64,000 nt of DNA from JACVRW01 sp963811055. Lineage in GTDB: Bacteria; Actinomycetota; Thermoleophilia; Solirubrobacterales; Thermoleophilaceae. How positions within the stretch are numbered: the stretch's first letter is position 1; each line of letters begins with the position of its first letter. Of the stretch, positions 55,416 to 64,000 are shown piece after piece. The stretch is taken from the NCBI GenBank assembly GCA_963811055.1, contig CAWEPQ010000007.1:62001-126000 (forward strand), given 5' to 3'. The notes beneath the pieces are model-generated. The model made no database searches. It saw only the letters and a program-made list of their open reading frames with translations, and was not told where the DNA came from. The position numbers and the translations under genes were made by a program.

Positions 55416-57655
55416 GCACGGCGGGGCGCCTGGGCGCCCGCGTGGAGGGGCTGGTGCAGGGAGTGGGGTTCCGGCCCTACGTGCACCGCCTGGCCGGGGA
55501 GCTCGGCCTGTCCGGCTTCGTGCTCAACGACGAGCGCGGCGTGCTGATCGAGGTGGAGGGCGAGAGCGCCGCGCTCGACGAGTTCGTCCGGCGCCTCCCG
55601 GCGGAGGCGCCTTCGCTCGCGGTGGTCGAGCGAGTGCTCACCACGGTCCTCGACGCCACCGGCGAGGCCGGCTTCGAGATCAGGGAGAGCCGCCGCGAGG
55701 GCGAGCCCCAGGCCCGCGTGTCCGCCGACGCGGCCACCTGCGCCGACTGCCTCGCGGAGCTGTTCGATCCCGGGGATCGTCGCCACCGCTACCCGTTCGT
55801 GAACTGCACCAACTGCGGGCCCCGCTTCACGATCGTGCTCGACGTGCCCTACGACCGCCCGCTCACGACGATGGCGGGCTTCAGCATGTGCGAGCGCTGC
55901 CGCGCCGAGTACGAGGACCCCGGCCACAGGCGCTTCCACGCCGAGCCGAACGCATGCCCGGACTGCGGGCCCCGGCTGCGCCTGGGCCAGGAGCGGGGCG
56001 AGGCCGCGCTGGCCGCCGCGGTGGAGGCGCTGCGCTCGGGCTCGATCGTCGCCGTCAAGGGACTCGGCGGATACCACCTGGCCTGCCGCGCCGACCTGGA
56101 GCCCGCGGTGGCGGCGCTGCGCGCGCGCAAGCGCCGCGAGGACCGGCCGTTCGCCCTGATGGCGCCGACCCTGGAGGCGGCGCGCGAGCTGGTGGAGCTC
56201 GCGCCCGCCGACAAGCTCCTGGTCCAGGGCCGCGAGCGCCCGATCGTGATCGCGCGACGGCGACCGGGCGCGGCGGTGGCCGAGTCCGTGGCGCCCGCCT
56301 CGGCGGACCTCGGCGTGATGCTCCCGTACTCGCCGCTCCACCACCTGCTGCTTCGCGACCTGGGCGCAACGCTCGTGATGACGAGCGCGAACGTGTCCGA
56401 CGAGCCGATCGCCTACGAGGACGGCGAGGCGCGCGAGCGGCTCGACGGGATCGCGGACCTCTTCCTCACGCACGACCGGGAGATCCACATGCGCACCGAC
56501 GACTCGGTGGTGCGCTCCACCGGGCGCGGGCCGCTGCTCCTGCGCCGCTCGCGCGGCTACGTGCCCGCGAGCATCGCGCTGCCGCTGGATGCGCCGCCGC
56601 TGCTGGCCTGCGGGGCGGAGCTCAAGAGCACCTTCTGCGTGGCCAAGGGCGCCACCGCCTGGGTGGGGCACCACATCGGCGACCTGCGCAACTGGGAGAC
56701 CCTGAGCTCGTTCCGGGAAGGGATCGAGCACTTCGAGCGGCTGTTCGCGGTGGCTCCCGAGGTGGTGGCCCACGACCTCCACCCGGACTACCTCTCCAGC
56801 GGCTACGCGCTGGAGCGCGAGGGCGTGCGCCACGAGGCGGTCCAGCACCATCACGCCCACCTGGCCGCCTGCCTGGCCGAGCACGGCGAGACCGGCGCGG
56901 CGGTGGGGGCGATCTACGACGGCAGCGGCTACGGCGGCGACGGCACGGTGTGGGGAGGGGAGCTGCTGGTGGGCGACCTGGCCGGCTTCGAGCGCGCCGG
57001 GATGCTGCTGCCGGTGCGCCTGCCCGGCGGCGACCGGGCAGCCACCGAGCCCTGGCGGATGGCATGCGCATGGCTGGTGGCCGCCGTCGACGGAGAGCCG
57101 CCGGTCCCGGCGGGCCTCGAGATCGAGCCCGACCGCTGGGCGGCCGTGGCGGAGCTGGCGCGCACCGGCCTGGCGTCGCCGCTGACCACCAGCGCCGGCC
57201 GTCTGTTCGACGCCGTGGCGGCGCTCTGCGGGCTGCGGTCCGAGGTCACCTACGAGGGCCAGGCGGCGGCCGAGCTGGAGGCGCGCCTGGACCCCTCCGA
57301 GCGCGGCGCCTACGAGCTGCCCCTGATGGGCTCCGGCCCGGTGGTCATCGACGCGCGTCCCGCGGTCCTGGGCGCCCTGCGCGACAGCGCCGATCCCGGC
57401 CTGGTGAGCGCCCGCTTCCACAACGGGCTGGCCGACGCCACCGCCGCCGCCGTGGCGCGCGTGGCGGGCGAACGCGGGCTGGCCACGGCGGTGCTCTCGG
57501 GCGGCGTGTTCCAGAACCGCGCTCTGCTGGAGGGCGTGGCGGCGCGGCTGGAGCGCGCGGGCCTCCGGGTGCTCACCCCCTCGCTGCTTCCGCCCAACGA
57601 TGGCGGCATCGCATACGGGCAGGCAGCCGTGGCTGCCGCCCGCGCATACCCTTGA
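55412..57655 (+). CDS. hypF: Carbamoyltransferase HypF
   Basis: A 747-residue HypF, which loads the carbamoyl group onto HypE for cyanide synthesis. Domains: acylphosphatase-like (1-92, VEGLVQGVGFRPYVHRLA), two zinc fingers (CADCLAELFDP...CTNCGPRF and CERCRAEYEDP...CPDCGPRL), YrdC/Sua5-like (195-385), and a Kae1-like carbamoyltransferase (HHHAHLAACLAE, YDGSGYGGDGTVWGGE, SGGVFQNRALLE). Full length. It ends 3 nt before the prfA start. Confidence 0.95.
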   Translation: MSTAGRLGARVEGLVQGVGFRPYVHRLAGELGLSGFVLNDERGVLIEVEGESAALDEFVRRLPAEAPSLAVVERVLTTVLDATGEAGFEIRESRREGEPQARVSADAATCADCLAELFDPGDRRHRYPFVNCTNCGPRFTIVLDVPYDRPLTTMAGFSMCERCRAEYEDPGHRRFHAEPNACPDCGPRLRLGQERGEAALAAAVEALRSGSIVAVKGLGGYHLACRADLEPAVAALRARKRREDRPFALMAPTLEAARELVELAPADKLLVQGRERPIVIARRRPGAAVAESVAPASADLGVMLPYSPLHHLLLRDLGATLVMTSANVSDEPIAYEDGEARERLDGIADLFLTHDREIHMRTDDSVVRSTGRGPLLLRRSRGYVPASIALPLDAPPLLACGAELKSTFCVAKGATAWVGHHIGDLRNWETLSSFREGIEHFERLFAVAPEVVAHDLHPDYLSSGYALEREGVRHEAVQHHHAHLAACLAEHGETGAAVGAIYDGSGYGGDGTVWGGELLVGDLAGFERAGMLLPVRLPGGDRAATEPWRMACAWLVAAVDGEPPVPAGLEIEPDRWAAVAELARTGLASPLTTSAGRLFDAVAALCGLRSEVTYEGQAAAELEARLDPSERGAYELPLMGSGPVVIDARPAVLGALRDSADPGLVSARFHNGLADATAAAVARVAGERGLATAVLSGGVFQNRALLEGVAARLERAGLRVLTPSLLPPNDGGIAYGQAAVAAARAYP

Positions 57656-57658
57656 GGG

Positions 57659-58714
<1,056 letters not shown>

Positions 58715-58719
58715 GCGAG

Positions 58720-59514
58720 ATGACCGCCCGCGAGGTGCTGGACGCCGCCATCCCGGCGCTGGAAGCAGCCGGTTGCGATACCCCCCGCCTCGACGCCGAG
58801 CTGCTGGTGGCCGACGCGCTCGGTGTGGACCGGGCCACGATCCTGTCCTCTCCCGAGCTGCCGATCCCGCCCCCGGCCTCGCGGCTGCTCTCGGAGCGGG
58901 TGCGCCGGCGGGTGGGGCGCGAGCCGGTGGCCTACATCCTCGGGCGGAGGGGCTTCCGTCACATCGATCTGGCGGTGGACGTGCGCGTGCTGATCCCGCG
59001 TCCCGAGACCGAGCTGCTCGTGGAGCTCGCGCTCGAATTGCCGGAGGGCGCCCGCGTGCACGACGTGGGCACCGGGTCCGGCGCGGTGGCTCTGGCGCTG
59101 CTCCAGGAGCGCCCCGACCTTTTGGTGAGCGCCTCCGACAGCTCCGCCGCGGCCGTGGAGGTGGCGCGCGCGAATGCGACCCGCCTTGGCCTGCCCCTTA
59201 CAGTGGTCGTGTGGGCGGGCCTCCCCGACGGGGACTACGAGCTGGTGCTCGCGAACCTTCCGTACGTGCGCGAGGACGAATGGGCCGGACTGGCTCCCGA
59301 GATCGTGCGCTTCGAGCCGCGTGACGCGCTCGTGTCAGGACCCGATGGGCTCGACGCCATCCGCGCGCTCGTTCGCGAGTCGCCGGCGGGGACGCACATG
59401 GCGCTCGAGCACGCTCCCGGCCAGGCGGCCGCCGTTCGGGCACTGCTTCACGCCCCCGCCACCTACCCCGACCTCGCCGGGCGCGAGCGCGTGACGGCGG
59501 GCACGGTGCCGTGA
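58720..59514 (+). CDS. prmC: Release factor glutamine methyltransferase
   Basis: A 264-residue PrmC that methylates the Gln of the RF GGQ motif. The SAM motif is VHDVGTGSGAVALAL. The substrate motif is Asn179-Leu-Pro-Tyr (LVLANLPYV), where the usual form is Asn-Pro-Pro-Tyr, so Pro180 is replaced by Leu. The N-terminal helical domain (EPVAYILGRRGF) is present. ATG lies 5 nt after prfA; stop overlaps the tsaC-type gene. Confidence 0.9.
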   Translation: MTAREVLDAAIPALEAAGCDTPRLDAELLVADALGVDRATILSSPELPIPPPASRLLSERVRRRVGREPVAYILGRRGFRHIDLAVDVRVLIPRPETELLVELALELPEGARVHDVGTGSGAVALALLQERPDLLVSASDSSAAAVEVARANATRLGLPLTVVVWAGLPDGDYELVLANLPYVREDEWAGLAPEIVRFEPRDALVSGPDGLDAIRALVRESPAGTHMALEHAPGQAAAVRALLHAPATYPDLAGRERVTAGTVP

Positions 59515-60128
59515 ACTCGGACGACGTAAAGGCCTTCAGGCGCTGCATGTCGGATGGCGGCGTTGTGCTGTTCCCGACCGACACCGTCTATGGGCTCGCC
59601 ACCGATCCGCACTCGAGCACCGGAGTGGACCGCCTGTTCGCGCTGAAGGGGCGCCCGCAGGAGCGCCCATCCGCGATCATGTTCTTCGACCTCGAGCTGG
59701 CGCTGGCGGCCCTGCCCGAGCTCGGCGAGCGCACGCGGCTGGCGCTCGGCCGCCTGCTTCCCGGCCCGGTCACGGTCGTGCTGCCCAACCGGGCCCGGCG
59801 CTTCCCGCTGGCCTGCGGACCGGAGCCGGAGCGACTCGGCCTGCGCGTGCCGGCCCTCGACGGCGAGCTGGAGCCTCTGCGCGAGGCGAGGGGGCCTGTG
59901 CTCCAGTCGAGCGCCAACCCCAGCGGCGGGCCGGATGCCGGGAGCGTGGCCGCCGTGGACGGGCGGATTCGCGCCGGCGTGGACCTCGTGCTGGACGCCG
60001 GCGAGCTGCCAGGCAGATCCTCCACGGTCCTGTCGCTCGTGCAGTACGAGGACAGCGGGGACTTCGAGGTGCTGCGCGACGGTGCGCTCGGGACCGCCGA
60101 GGTCGGCGCCCTGCTGCGGGACCTGTAG
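59511..60128 (+). CDS. L-threonylcarbamoyladenylate synthase (Sua5/YciO/YrdC family)
   Basis: A 205-residue single YrdC domain: VVLFPTDTVYGLATDP, LKGRPQERPSAIMF (Lys-Arg binding of bicarbonate and ATP), LLPGPVTVVLP, LGLRVPA and SSANPSGGPDAGS. It makes the threonylcarbamoyl-AMP used for the t6A base of tRNA. GTG start overlaps prmC. The translation operon probably ends here; glyA starts 32 nt later. Confidence 0.9.
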   Translation: MNSDDVKAFRRCMSDGGVVLFPTDTVYGLATDPHSSTGVDRLFALKGRPQERPSAIMFFDLELALAALPELGERTRLALGRLLPGPVTVVLPNRARRFPLACGPEPERLGLRVPALDGELEPLREARGPVLQSSANPSGGPDAGSVAAVDGRIRAGVDLVLDAGELPGRSSTVLSLVQYEDSGDFEVLRDGALGTAEVGALLRDL

Positions 60129-60160
60129 CCACCGCTGGCGCCGCTGCTACCTTGCCACCG

Positions 60161-61447
60161 ATGACCGAGCTCGGGCCCGACTTCTTCACGAAGCCAGTTG
60201 CCGAGGTGGACCCTGAGATCTCCGAGGTGCTGGTCAACGAGGCGGCCCGGCAGGAGTCCACGCTCGAGATGATCGCCTCCGAGAACTTCGTGCCCCAGGC
60301 GATCCTCGACTGCCAGGGGTCGGTGCTCACCAACAAGTACGCCGAGGGCTACCCCGGCCGGCGCTACTACAGCGGCTGCGAGTACGTGGACGTGGCCGAG
60401 CGCCTGGCGATCGACCGCGCGAAGTCGCTGTTCGGCGCCGACCACGTGAACGTCCAGCCGCACTCGGGGGCGCAGGCCAACGCCGCCGTCTACCACGCGC
60501 TGCTCCAGCCTGGGGACCGCATCCTCGGGATGAAGCTGGACCACGGCGGCCACCTCTCCCACGGGATGAAGATCAACTTCTCCGGCCGCCTCTACGACAT
60601 CGTGGCCTACGGCGTGCGCGAGGAGGACTCGCTCATCGACATGGACGAGCTCGCGCAGATCGCCGAGGACGCCAAGCCGAAGCTCATCCTCGCCGGCTGG
60701 TCCGCCTATCCGCGCCAGCTCGACTTCGCCCGCTTCCGCGAGATCGCCGACTCGGTGGGGGCGTACCTGGTGGTGGACATGGCTCACTTCGCCGGTCTCG
60801 TGGCGGCCGAGCAGCACCCCAGCCCGGTGCCGTTCGCCGACGTGGTGTCCACCACGGTGCACAAGACGATCGGCGGCGCCCGCGGCGGCATGATCCTCTG
60901 CCGCGAGGAGTTCGCCAAGAAGATCGACTCGGCGGTGTTCCCCGGCCAGCAGGGCGGGCCGCTCATGCACGTGATCGCCGGCAAGGCCGTGGCGCTCAAG
61001 ATCGCGGCCACGGAGCTCTTCCGGGAGCGCCAGCGGCGCACCCGCGACGGGGCGGCGGCGGTGGCCGAGGAGATGGTCGGAGCGGGCGTGAACGTGCTGA
61101 CTGGAGGCACCGACGTGCACCTGGTGCTGGCCGACCTGCGCGACTCCGAGCTCGACGGCCAGCAGGCCGAGGACCGCTTGGACTCCGTTGGGATCACCGT
61201 CAACCGCAACGCCGTGCCGTTCGATCCGCGCCCGCCGTCCGTGTCGTCGGGCCTCCGGATCGGCACCCCGGCGCTGGCCACGCGCGGGTTCCAGCACGAC
61301 GACTTCCGTGAGGTGGGCGCGGTGATAGCCGCGGCGCTCACGGGCGAGTTCCCCGACAGCAAGCGCGCCGAACTCAAGGAGCGCACGCGCGTCCTGGCCG
61401 AGCGCCATCCGCTCTACCCGCAGTTCGCGGCGCCCGCCGCCGTCTAA
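60161..61447 (+). CDS. glyA: Serine hydroxymethyltransferase
   Basis: A 428-residue PLP enzyme that converts serine and tetrahydrofolate to glycine and methylene-tetrahydrofolate. LTNKYAEGYPGRRYYSGCEYVD, NVQPHSGAQANAAVYHAL and VVDMAHFAGLVAA are typical. The PLP Lys is in STTVHKTIGGARGGMI (usual form TTTHKTLRGPRGG). ATG at 60161 is chosen; the frame is open for three codons upstream. There is no riboswitch-sized leader. Confidence 0.94.
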   Translation: MTELGPDFFTKPVAEVDPEISEVLVNEAARQESTLEMIASENFVPQAILDCQGSVLTNKYAEGYPGRRYYSGCEYVDVAERLAIDRAKSLFGADHVNVQPHSGAQANAAVYHALLQPGDRILGMKLDHGGHLSHGMKINFSGRLYDIVAYGVREEDSLIDMDELAQIAEDAKPKLILAGWSAYPRQLDFARFREIADSVGAYLVVDMAHFAGLVAAEQHPSPVPFADVVSTTVHKTIGGARGGMILCREEFAKKIDSAVFPGQQGGPLMHVIAGKAVALKIAATELFRERQRRTRDGAAAVAEEMVGAGVNVLTGGTDVHLVLADLRDSELDGQQAEDRLDSVGITVNRNAVPFDPRPPSVSSGLRIGTPALATRGFQHDDFREVGAVIAAALTGEFPDSKRAELKERTRVLAERHPLYPQFAAPAAV

Positions 61448-61478
61448 AGCGACTGGCACCACAGCCCGATAGGGGACT

Positions 61479-63482
61479 GTGCGCAGCCGATGGCGCAAAC
61501 TTGGCCTGCTCGGACATTTCAGCCTGGTGGGCCTCATCCTCTTCGCCGTGCTCGGCCTGGCGCTTGCGCAGCTCCTGCGCAGCCAGATCAACGACCGGGC
61601 CCTGCGAAACGCGGAGCAGTCGGCCGAGCAGATCACACGGCTCGGCATCCAGCCTCGGCTATCGCCGGAAGACCTCAAGCGCGGACTCGCTCCGGAGGAC
61701 CTGCGCGAGCTCGATGGCGCTGTACGGGAGGACCTCAGCCTCGGCAACATCGCGGGCCTGCGTGTCTGGAACCGCGACGGCCGCGTGGTCTACGCAGACG
61801 AGGCCGAGCTGGTGGGCCAGGCGCTGGAGCCGAGCGACGGGCTTCGCTCGGCGCTGAGCGGTACCACGCACACCCATAAGGAGGCGGCCCACGAGGCCGA
61901 GGAGGAGACAGGCCCCAAGGGCGCGCACTTCTCGGGCGATCTGCTCGAGGTCTACGTGCCGCTCACCTTCCCCGGCGAGACGAAGCCCGCGGGCGCCTTC
62001 GAGATCTACCTTCCGTACGCCCCGGTGGCGGCGACCATCAGCGACGACACGCGCAGCCTCTACCTGGTGCTCCTCGGCGGGCTGGTGCTCCTGTACCTCG
62101 GACTCTTCCGCGTGGTTGCCGGCGCCTCCAAGCGGCTGCGCCGGCAGGCCGGCCACAACGAGCACCAGGCCCTGCACGACGCGCTCACCGGCCTGCCCAA
62201 CCGCACCCTTTTCCATGACCGCATCGAGCAGGCGCTCCGGCAGTCGCGCCGCGAGCGGGTGCTGGGCGCCGTGCTACTGATCGACCTGGACCGCTTCAAG
62301 GAGGTCAACGACACGCTCGGCCACCAGAAGGGCGACCTGCTGCTCAAAGACATCGGCGCGCGGCTGGGCGCGACCCTGCGCGAGAGCGACACGATCGCCC
62401 GCCTCGGGGGCGACGAGTTCGGCGTGCTGCTGCCGACCCTCGACAGCACGACCGGCGCGGTGGCGGCCGCCGAGAAGATCCGCGGCGCCCTCGAGGCCGA
62501 CTTCCACATCGACGGTCTGCCCGTCCACGTGGACGCAAGCGTGGGCATCGCGCTCTACCCGCAGCACGGCGAGGACGTGGACACGCTGCTCCAGCACGCC
62601 GACGTGGCGATGTACGAGGCCAAGCGCACCCACGGCGGCCACGAGATCTACTCGGTCGAGCACGACCCCTACAACCCGGTGCGCCTGGCGATGGTCGGCC
62701 AGCTGCGCAAGGGGCTCACCGACAACGAGGTGCTGCTCCACTACCAGCCCAAGATCGACCTCCAGACCGGCAAGGTGGTGGGCGCCGAGGCGCTGGTTCG
62801 CTGGCAGCACCCGGAGCGTGGCCTGATCCTCCCCGCCGAGTTCGTGCCGATGGCCGAGCGGACCGGCCTGATCAGGCCGCTGAGCCGCTACGTGCTCGAC
62901 CACGCCCTCCAGCAGTGCAGCGAGTGGCGCAACTCCGGGCTCGACCTGAAGATCTCGGTCAACCTGTCGGCGCGCAACCTGCTCGACCCCACGCTCCCCG
63001 AGGACGTGACGAAGCTCCTCACCAAGTGGGGGATCCCGGTGGAGCTCCTCGAGCTCGAGATCACCGAGAGCACGATCATGATCGACCCGAAGCGGGCCAT
63101 GGAGGTCCTCGGTCGCCTGCACACGATGGGCATCGGGCTCTCGATCGACGACTTCGGCACGGGCTACTCGTCGCTCGTCTACCTGAAGGAACTGCCGGTC
63201 AACGAGCTGAAGATCGACCGCACGTTCGTCGCCCGGATGGCCTCCAACCGCGGCGACGCGTTCATCGTGCGCTCCACGATCGATCTCGCCCACAACCTGC
63301 AGCTGAAGGTCGTGGCCGAGGGCGTGGAGGACCAGGACACGATGAACGAGCTCGCGCGGCTCGGATGCAACACCGTGCAGGGATTCCACGTGAGCCGGCC
63401 GCTCTCGCCGGCCGATTTCAGCACCTGGCTGGCCGATCGCGGCGAGCAGCCGGCCGCGCGCCCGGCGCGCAGCGTCGCCTAG
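61479..63482 (+). CDS. Membrane-bound GGDEF-EAL cyclic-di-GMP protein
   Basis: A 667-residue protein: a first membrane helix (LVGLILFAVLGLALAQLL), an extracytoplasmic sensor region (40-190, with a His-rich THTHKEAAHEAEEE), a second helix (LYLVLLGGLVLLYLGLF), then GGDEF (RLGGDEFG, active-site loop intact) and EAL (GAEALVRWQHP, EITEST, DDFGTGYSSL). Both synthesis and breakdown of cyclic-di-GMP are possible. GTG start. The His-rich sensor may bind metal; this is inference. Confidence 0.88.
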   Translation: MRSRWRKLGLLGHFSLVGLILFAVLGLALAQLLRSQINDRALRNAEQSAEQITRLGIQPRLSPEDLKRGLAPEDLRELDGAVREDLSLGNIAGLRVWNRDGRVVYADEAELVGQALEPSDGLRSALSGTTHTHKEAAHEAEEETGPKGAHFSGDLLEVYVPLTFPGETKPAGAFEIYLPYAPVAATISDDTRSLYLVLLGGLVLLYLGLFRVVAGASKRLRRQAGHNEHQALHDALTGLPNRTLFHDRIEQALRQSRRERVLGAVLLIDLDRFKEVNDTLGHQKGDLLLKDIGARLGATLRESDTIARLGGDEFGVLLPTLDSTTGAVAAAEKIRGALEADFHIDGLPVHVDASVGIALYPQHGEDVDTLLQHADVAMYEAKRTHGGHEIYSVEHDPYNPVRLAMVGQLRKGLTDNEVLLHYQPKIDLQTGKVVGAEALVRWQHPERGLILPAEFVPMAERTGLIRPLSRYVLDHALQQCSEWRNSGLDLKISVNLSARNLLDPTLPEDVTKLLTKWGIPVELLELEITESTIMIDPKRAMEVLGRLHTMGIGLSIDDFGTGYSSLVYLKELPVNELKIDRTFVARMASNRGDAFIVRSTIDLAHNLQLKVVAEGVEDQDTMNELARLGCNTVQGFHVSRPLSPADFSTWLADRGEQPAARPARSVA

Positions 63483-63514
63483 GCCCGCCCCCGCCACAAG
63501 TAGGCTGCGAGCGG

Positions 63515-64000
63515 ATGGACGAGCTCGATGCCCTCTGGGCGTTCCTCGTCGCCGCCGCGCTGGCGTTCGGAGCCACGCCCCCAGTCGCAGCGCTGGCGCG
63601 CCGGCTCGGCGCCGTCCACCAGCCGCGCGAGCGCGACCTTCACGACAAGCCGGTGCCGCGGCTCGGGGGCCTGGCGATCCTCGTTGCAGTGGTGGTCGCG
63701 GGCGTGCTGTTCCTGCCCGACGAGCGCTCGACGCGCGCGATCCTGATCGGCGCGGTGGCGATTGCCCTCGTGGGCGCCTGGGACGACTACCTGCCCGGCG
63801 GCCTGCCGCCGCTCGTGAAGCTGGCCGGCCAGTTCGGCGCGGCTGCCATCCCGGTGGTGGCAGGGGACGTACGCGTGGAGAACGTGACCCTCCCGTTCAT
63901 CGAGCCCTTCCAGCTCGGCGACTTCGGGAGCTACACGCTGTCGCTCGTCGGGATCGTCGCGGTGATGAATGTCGTGAACTTCACCGACGGGGCCGACGGA
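63515..64000 (+). CDS. WecA/TagO/MraY-type glycosyl-phosphate transferase, cut by window edge
   Basis: The first 162 residues of a polytopic membrane enzyme that attaches a sugar-1-phosphate to undecaprenyl phosphate, starting surface glycan synthesis. Seen: HDKPVPRLGGLAIL (cytoplasmic loop), ALVGAWDDYLPGG (Asp-Asp), and VMNVVNFTDGADG (Asn-x-x-Asn-Phe-x-Asp-Gly-x-Asp). ATG at 63515. WecA/TagO (GlcNAc) is favoured over MraY by its position beside glyA and these motifs. Confidence 0.85.
   Translation, partial: MDELDALWAFLVAAALAFGATPPVAALARRLGAVHQPRERDLHDKPVPRLGGLAILVAVVVAGVLFLPDERSTRAILIGAVAIALVGAWDDYLPGGLPPLVKLAGQFGAAAIPVVAGDVRVENVTLPFIEPFQLGDFGSYTLSLVGIVAVMNVVNFTDGADG

Noticed and set aside
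43638..57658. Mobile-element machinery around the hydrogenase island
   Set aside because: No integrase, transposase, tRNA or direct repeats at the borders; insertion is inferred only from gene order.
60129..60160. A glycine or folate riboswitch before glyA
   Set aside because: Only 32 nt separate the genes, too short for a riboswitch.

Overview
The window is very GC-rich bacterial chromosome with many GTG starts and tightly overlapping genes. The gene set points to a high-GC actinobacterium. The order rpmE - DUF1385 gene - prfA - prmC - tsaC-type gene - glyA, the split acyl-CoA mutase, a broken F420-type nitroreductase-like gene and the actinobacterial type of [NiFe] hydrogenase would fit the Thermoleophilia/Solirubrobacterales. 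That placement is inference from gene content; no rRNA or tRNA gene was seen. Reading frames are broken again and again at short homopolymers from position 1 to about 17.6 kb, and singly near 25.77 and 35.6 kb. From 38 to 64 kb I saw no breaks. I read most of these as residual assembly indels rather than gene decay. Genes with several breaks are typed pseudogene, meaning only that the frame is broken as given.

0-19.5 kb: accessory metabolism. A thiolase end, a secreted esterase, an amidohydrolase followed by a cysteine-dioxygenase-like cupin, rsgA with a phosphoesterase and an EamA transporter in one minus-strand operon, a NYN nuclease, an MmgE/PrpD enzyme, a cytochrome P450, an SCP2-hydrolase fusion, a lipid block (patatin, acyltransferase, SRPBCC protein, acyl-CoA synthetase), and a secreted GH3 glycosidase. 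A 177-bp imperfect palindrome separates the glycosidase from convergent pepA.

19.7-36.7 kb: acyl-CoA and electron-transfer metabolism. A complete thiolase, two NTF2-like proteins, a HAD phosphatase, and a coenzyme-B12 mutase whose large and small subunits are separated by two exported proteins, one of them an LPxTG-type cupredoxin. Then an O-methyltransferase, a MarR repressor divergent from a drug-type MFS exporter across a clear promoter/operator, and the etfB-etfA-ETF:quinone oxidoreductase operon behind its own terminator, palindrome and promoter. ETF and ETF-QO would carry electrons from acyl-CoA dehydrogenation to quinone.

36.7-43.6 kb: a 1235-residue secreted repeat-bearing phosphoesterase (minus strand), then gpsA, rpmE, an exported protein and a DUF1385 membrane protein.

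43.6-57.7 kb: the centrepiece, a fifteen-gene [NiFe] hydrogenase island (hypC, a HypC-like partner, hypD, hypE, small and large subunits, a NifU-type Fe-S protein, three poorly known proteins, a maturation protease, hypA, hypB, a double-SIS protein, hypF). The subunits look like group 1h, the oxygen-tolerant high-affinity type that scavenges atmospheric H2. No gap inside the island exceeds 14 nt, and hypF runs 3 nt from prfA, so hydrogenase and translation genes (prfA, prmC, tsaC-type) appear to be one transcription unit. Upstream lie two TTAGG/CCTAA palindromes 21 bp apart and a divergent 38-residue ORF.

57.7-64 kb: prfA, prmC, the tsaC-type gene, glyA, a GGDEF-EAL cyclic-di-GMP protein, and the start of a WecA/TagO-type glycosyl-phosphate transferase cut by the window edge.
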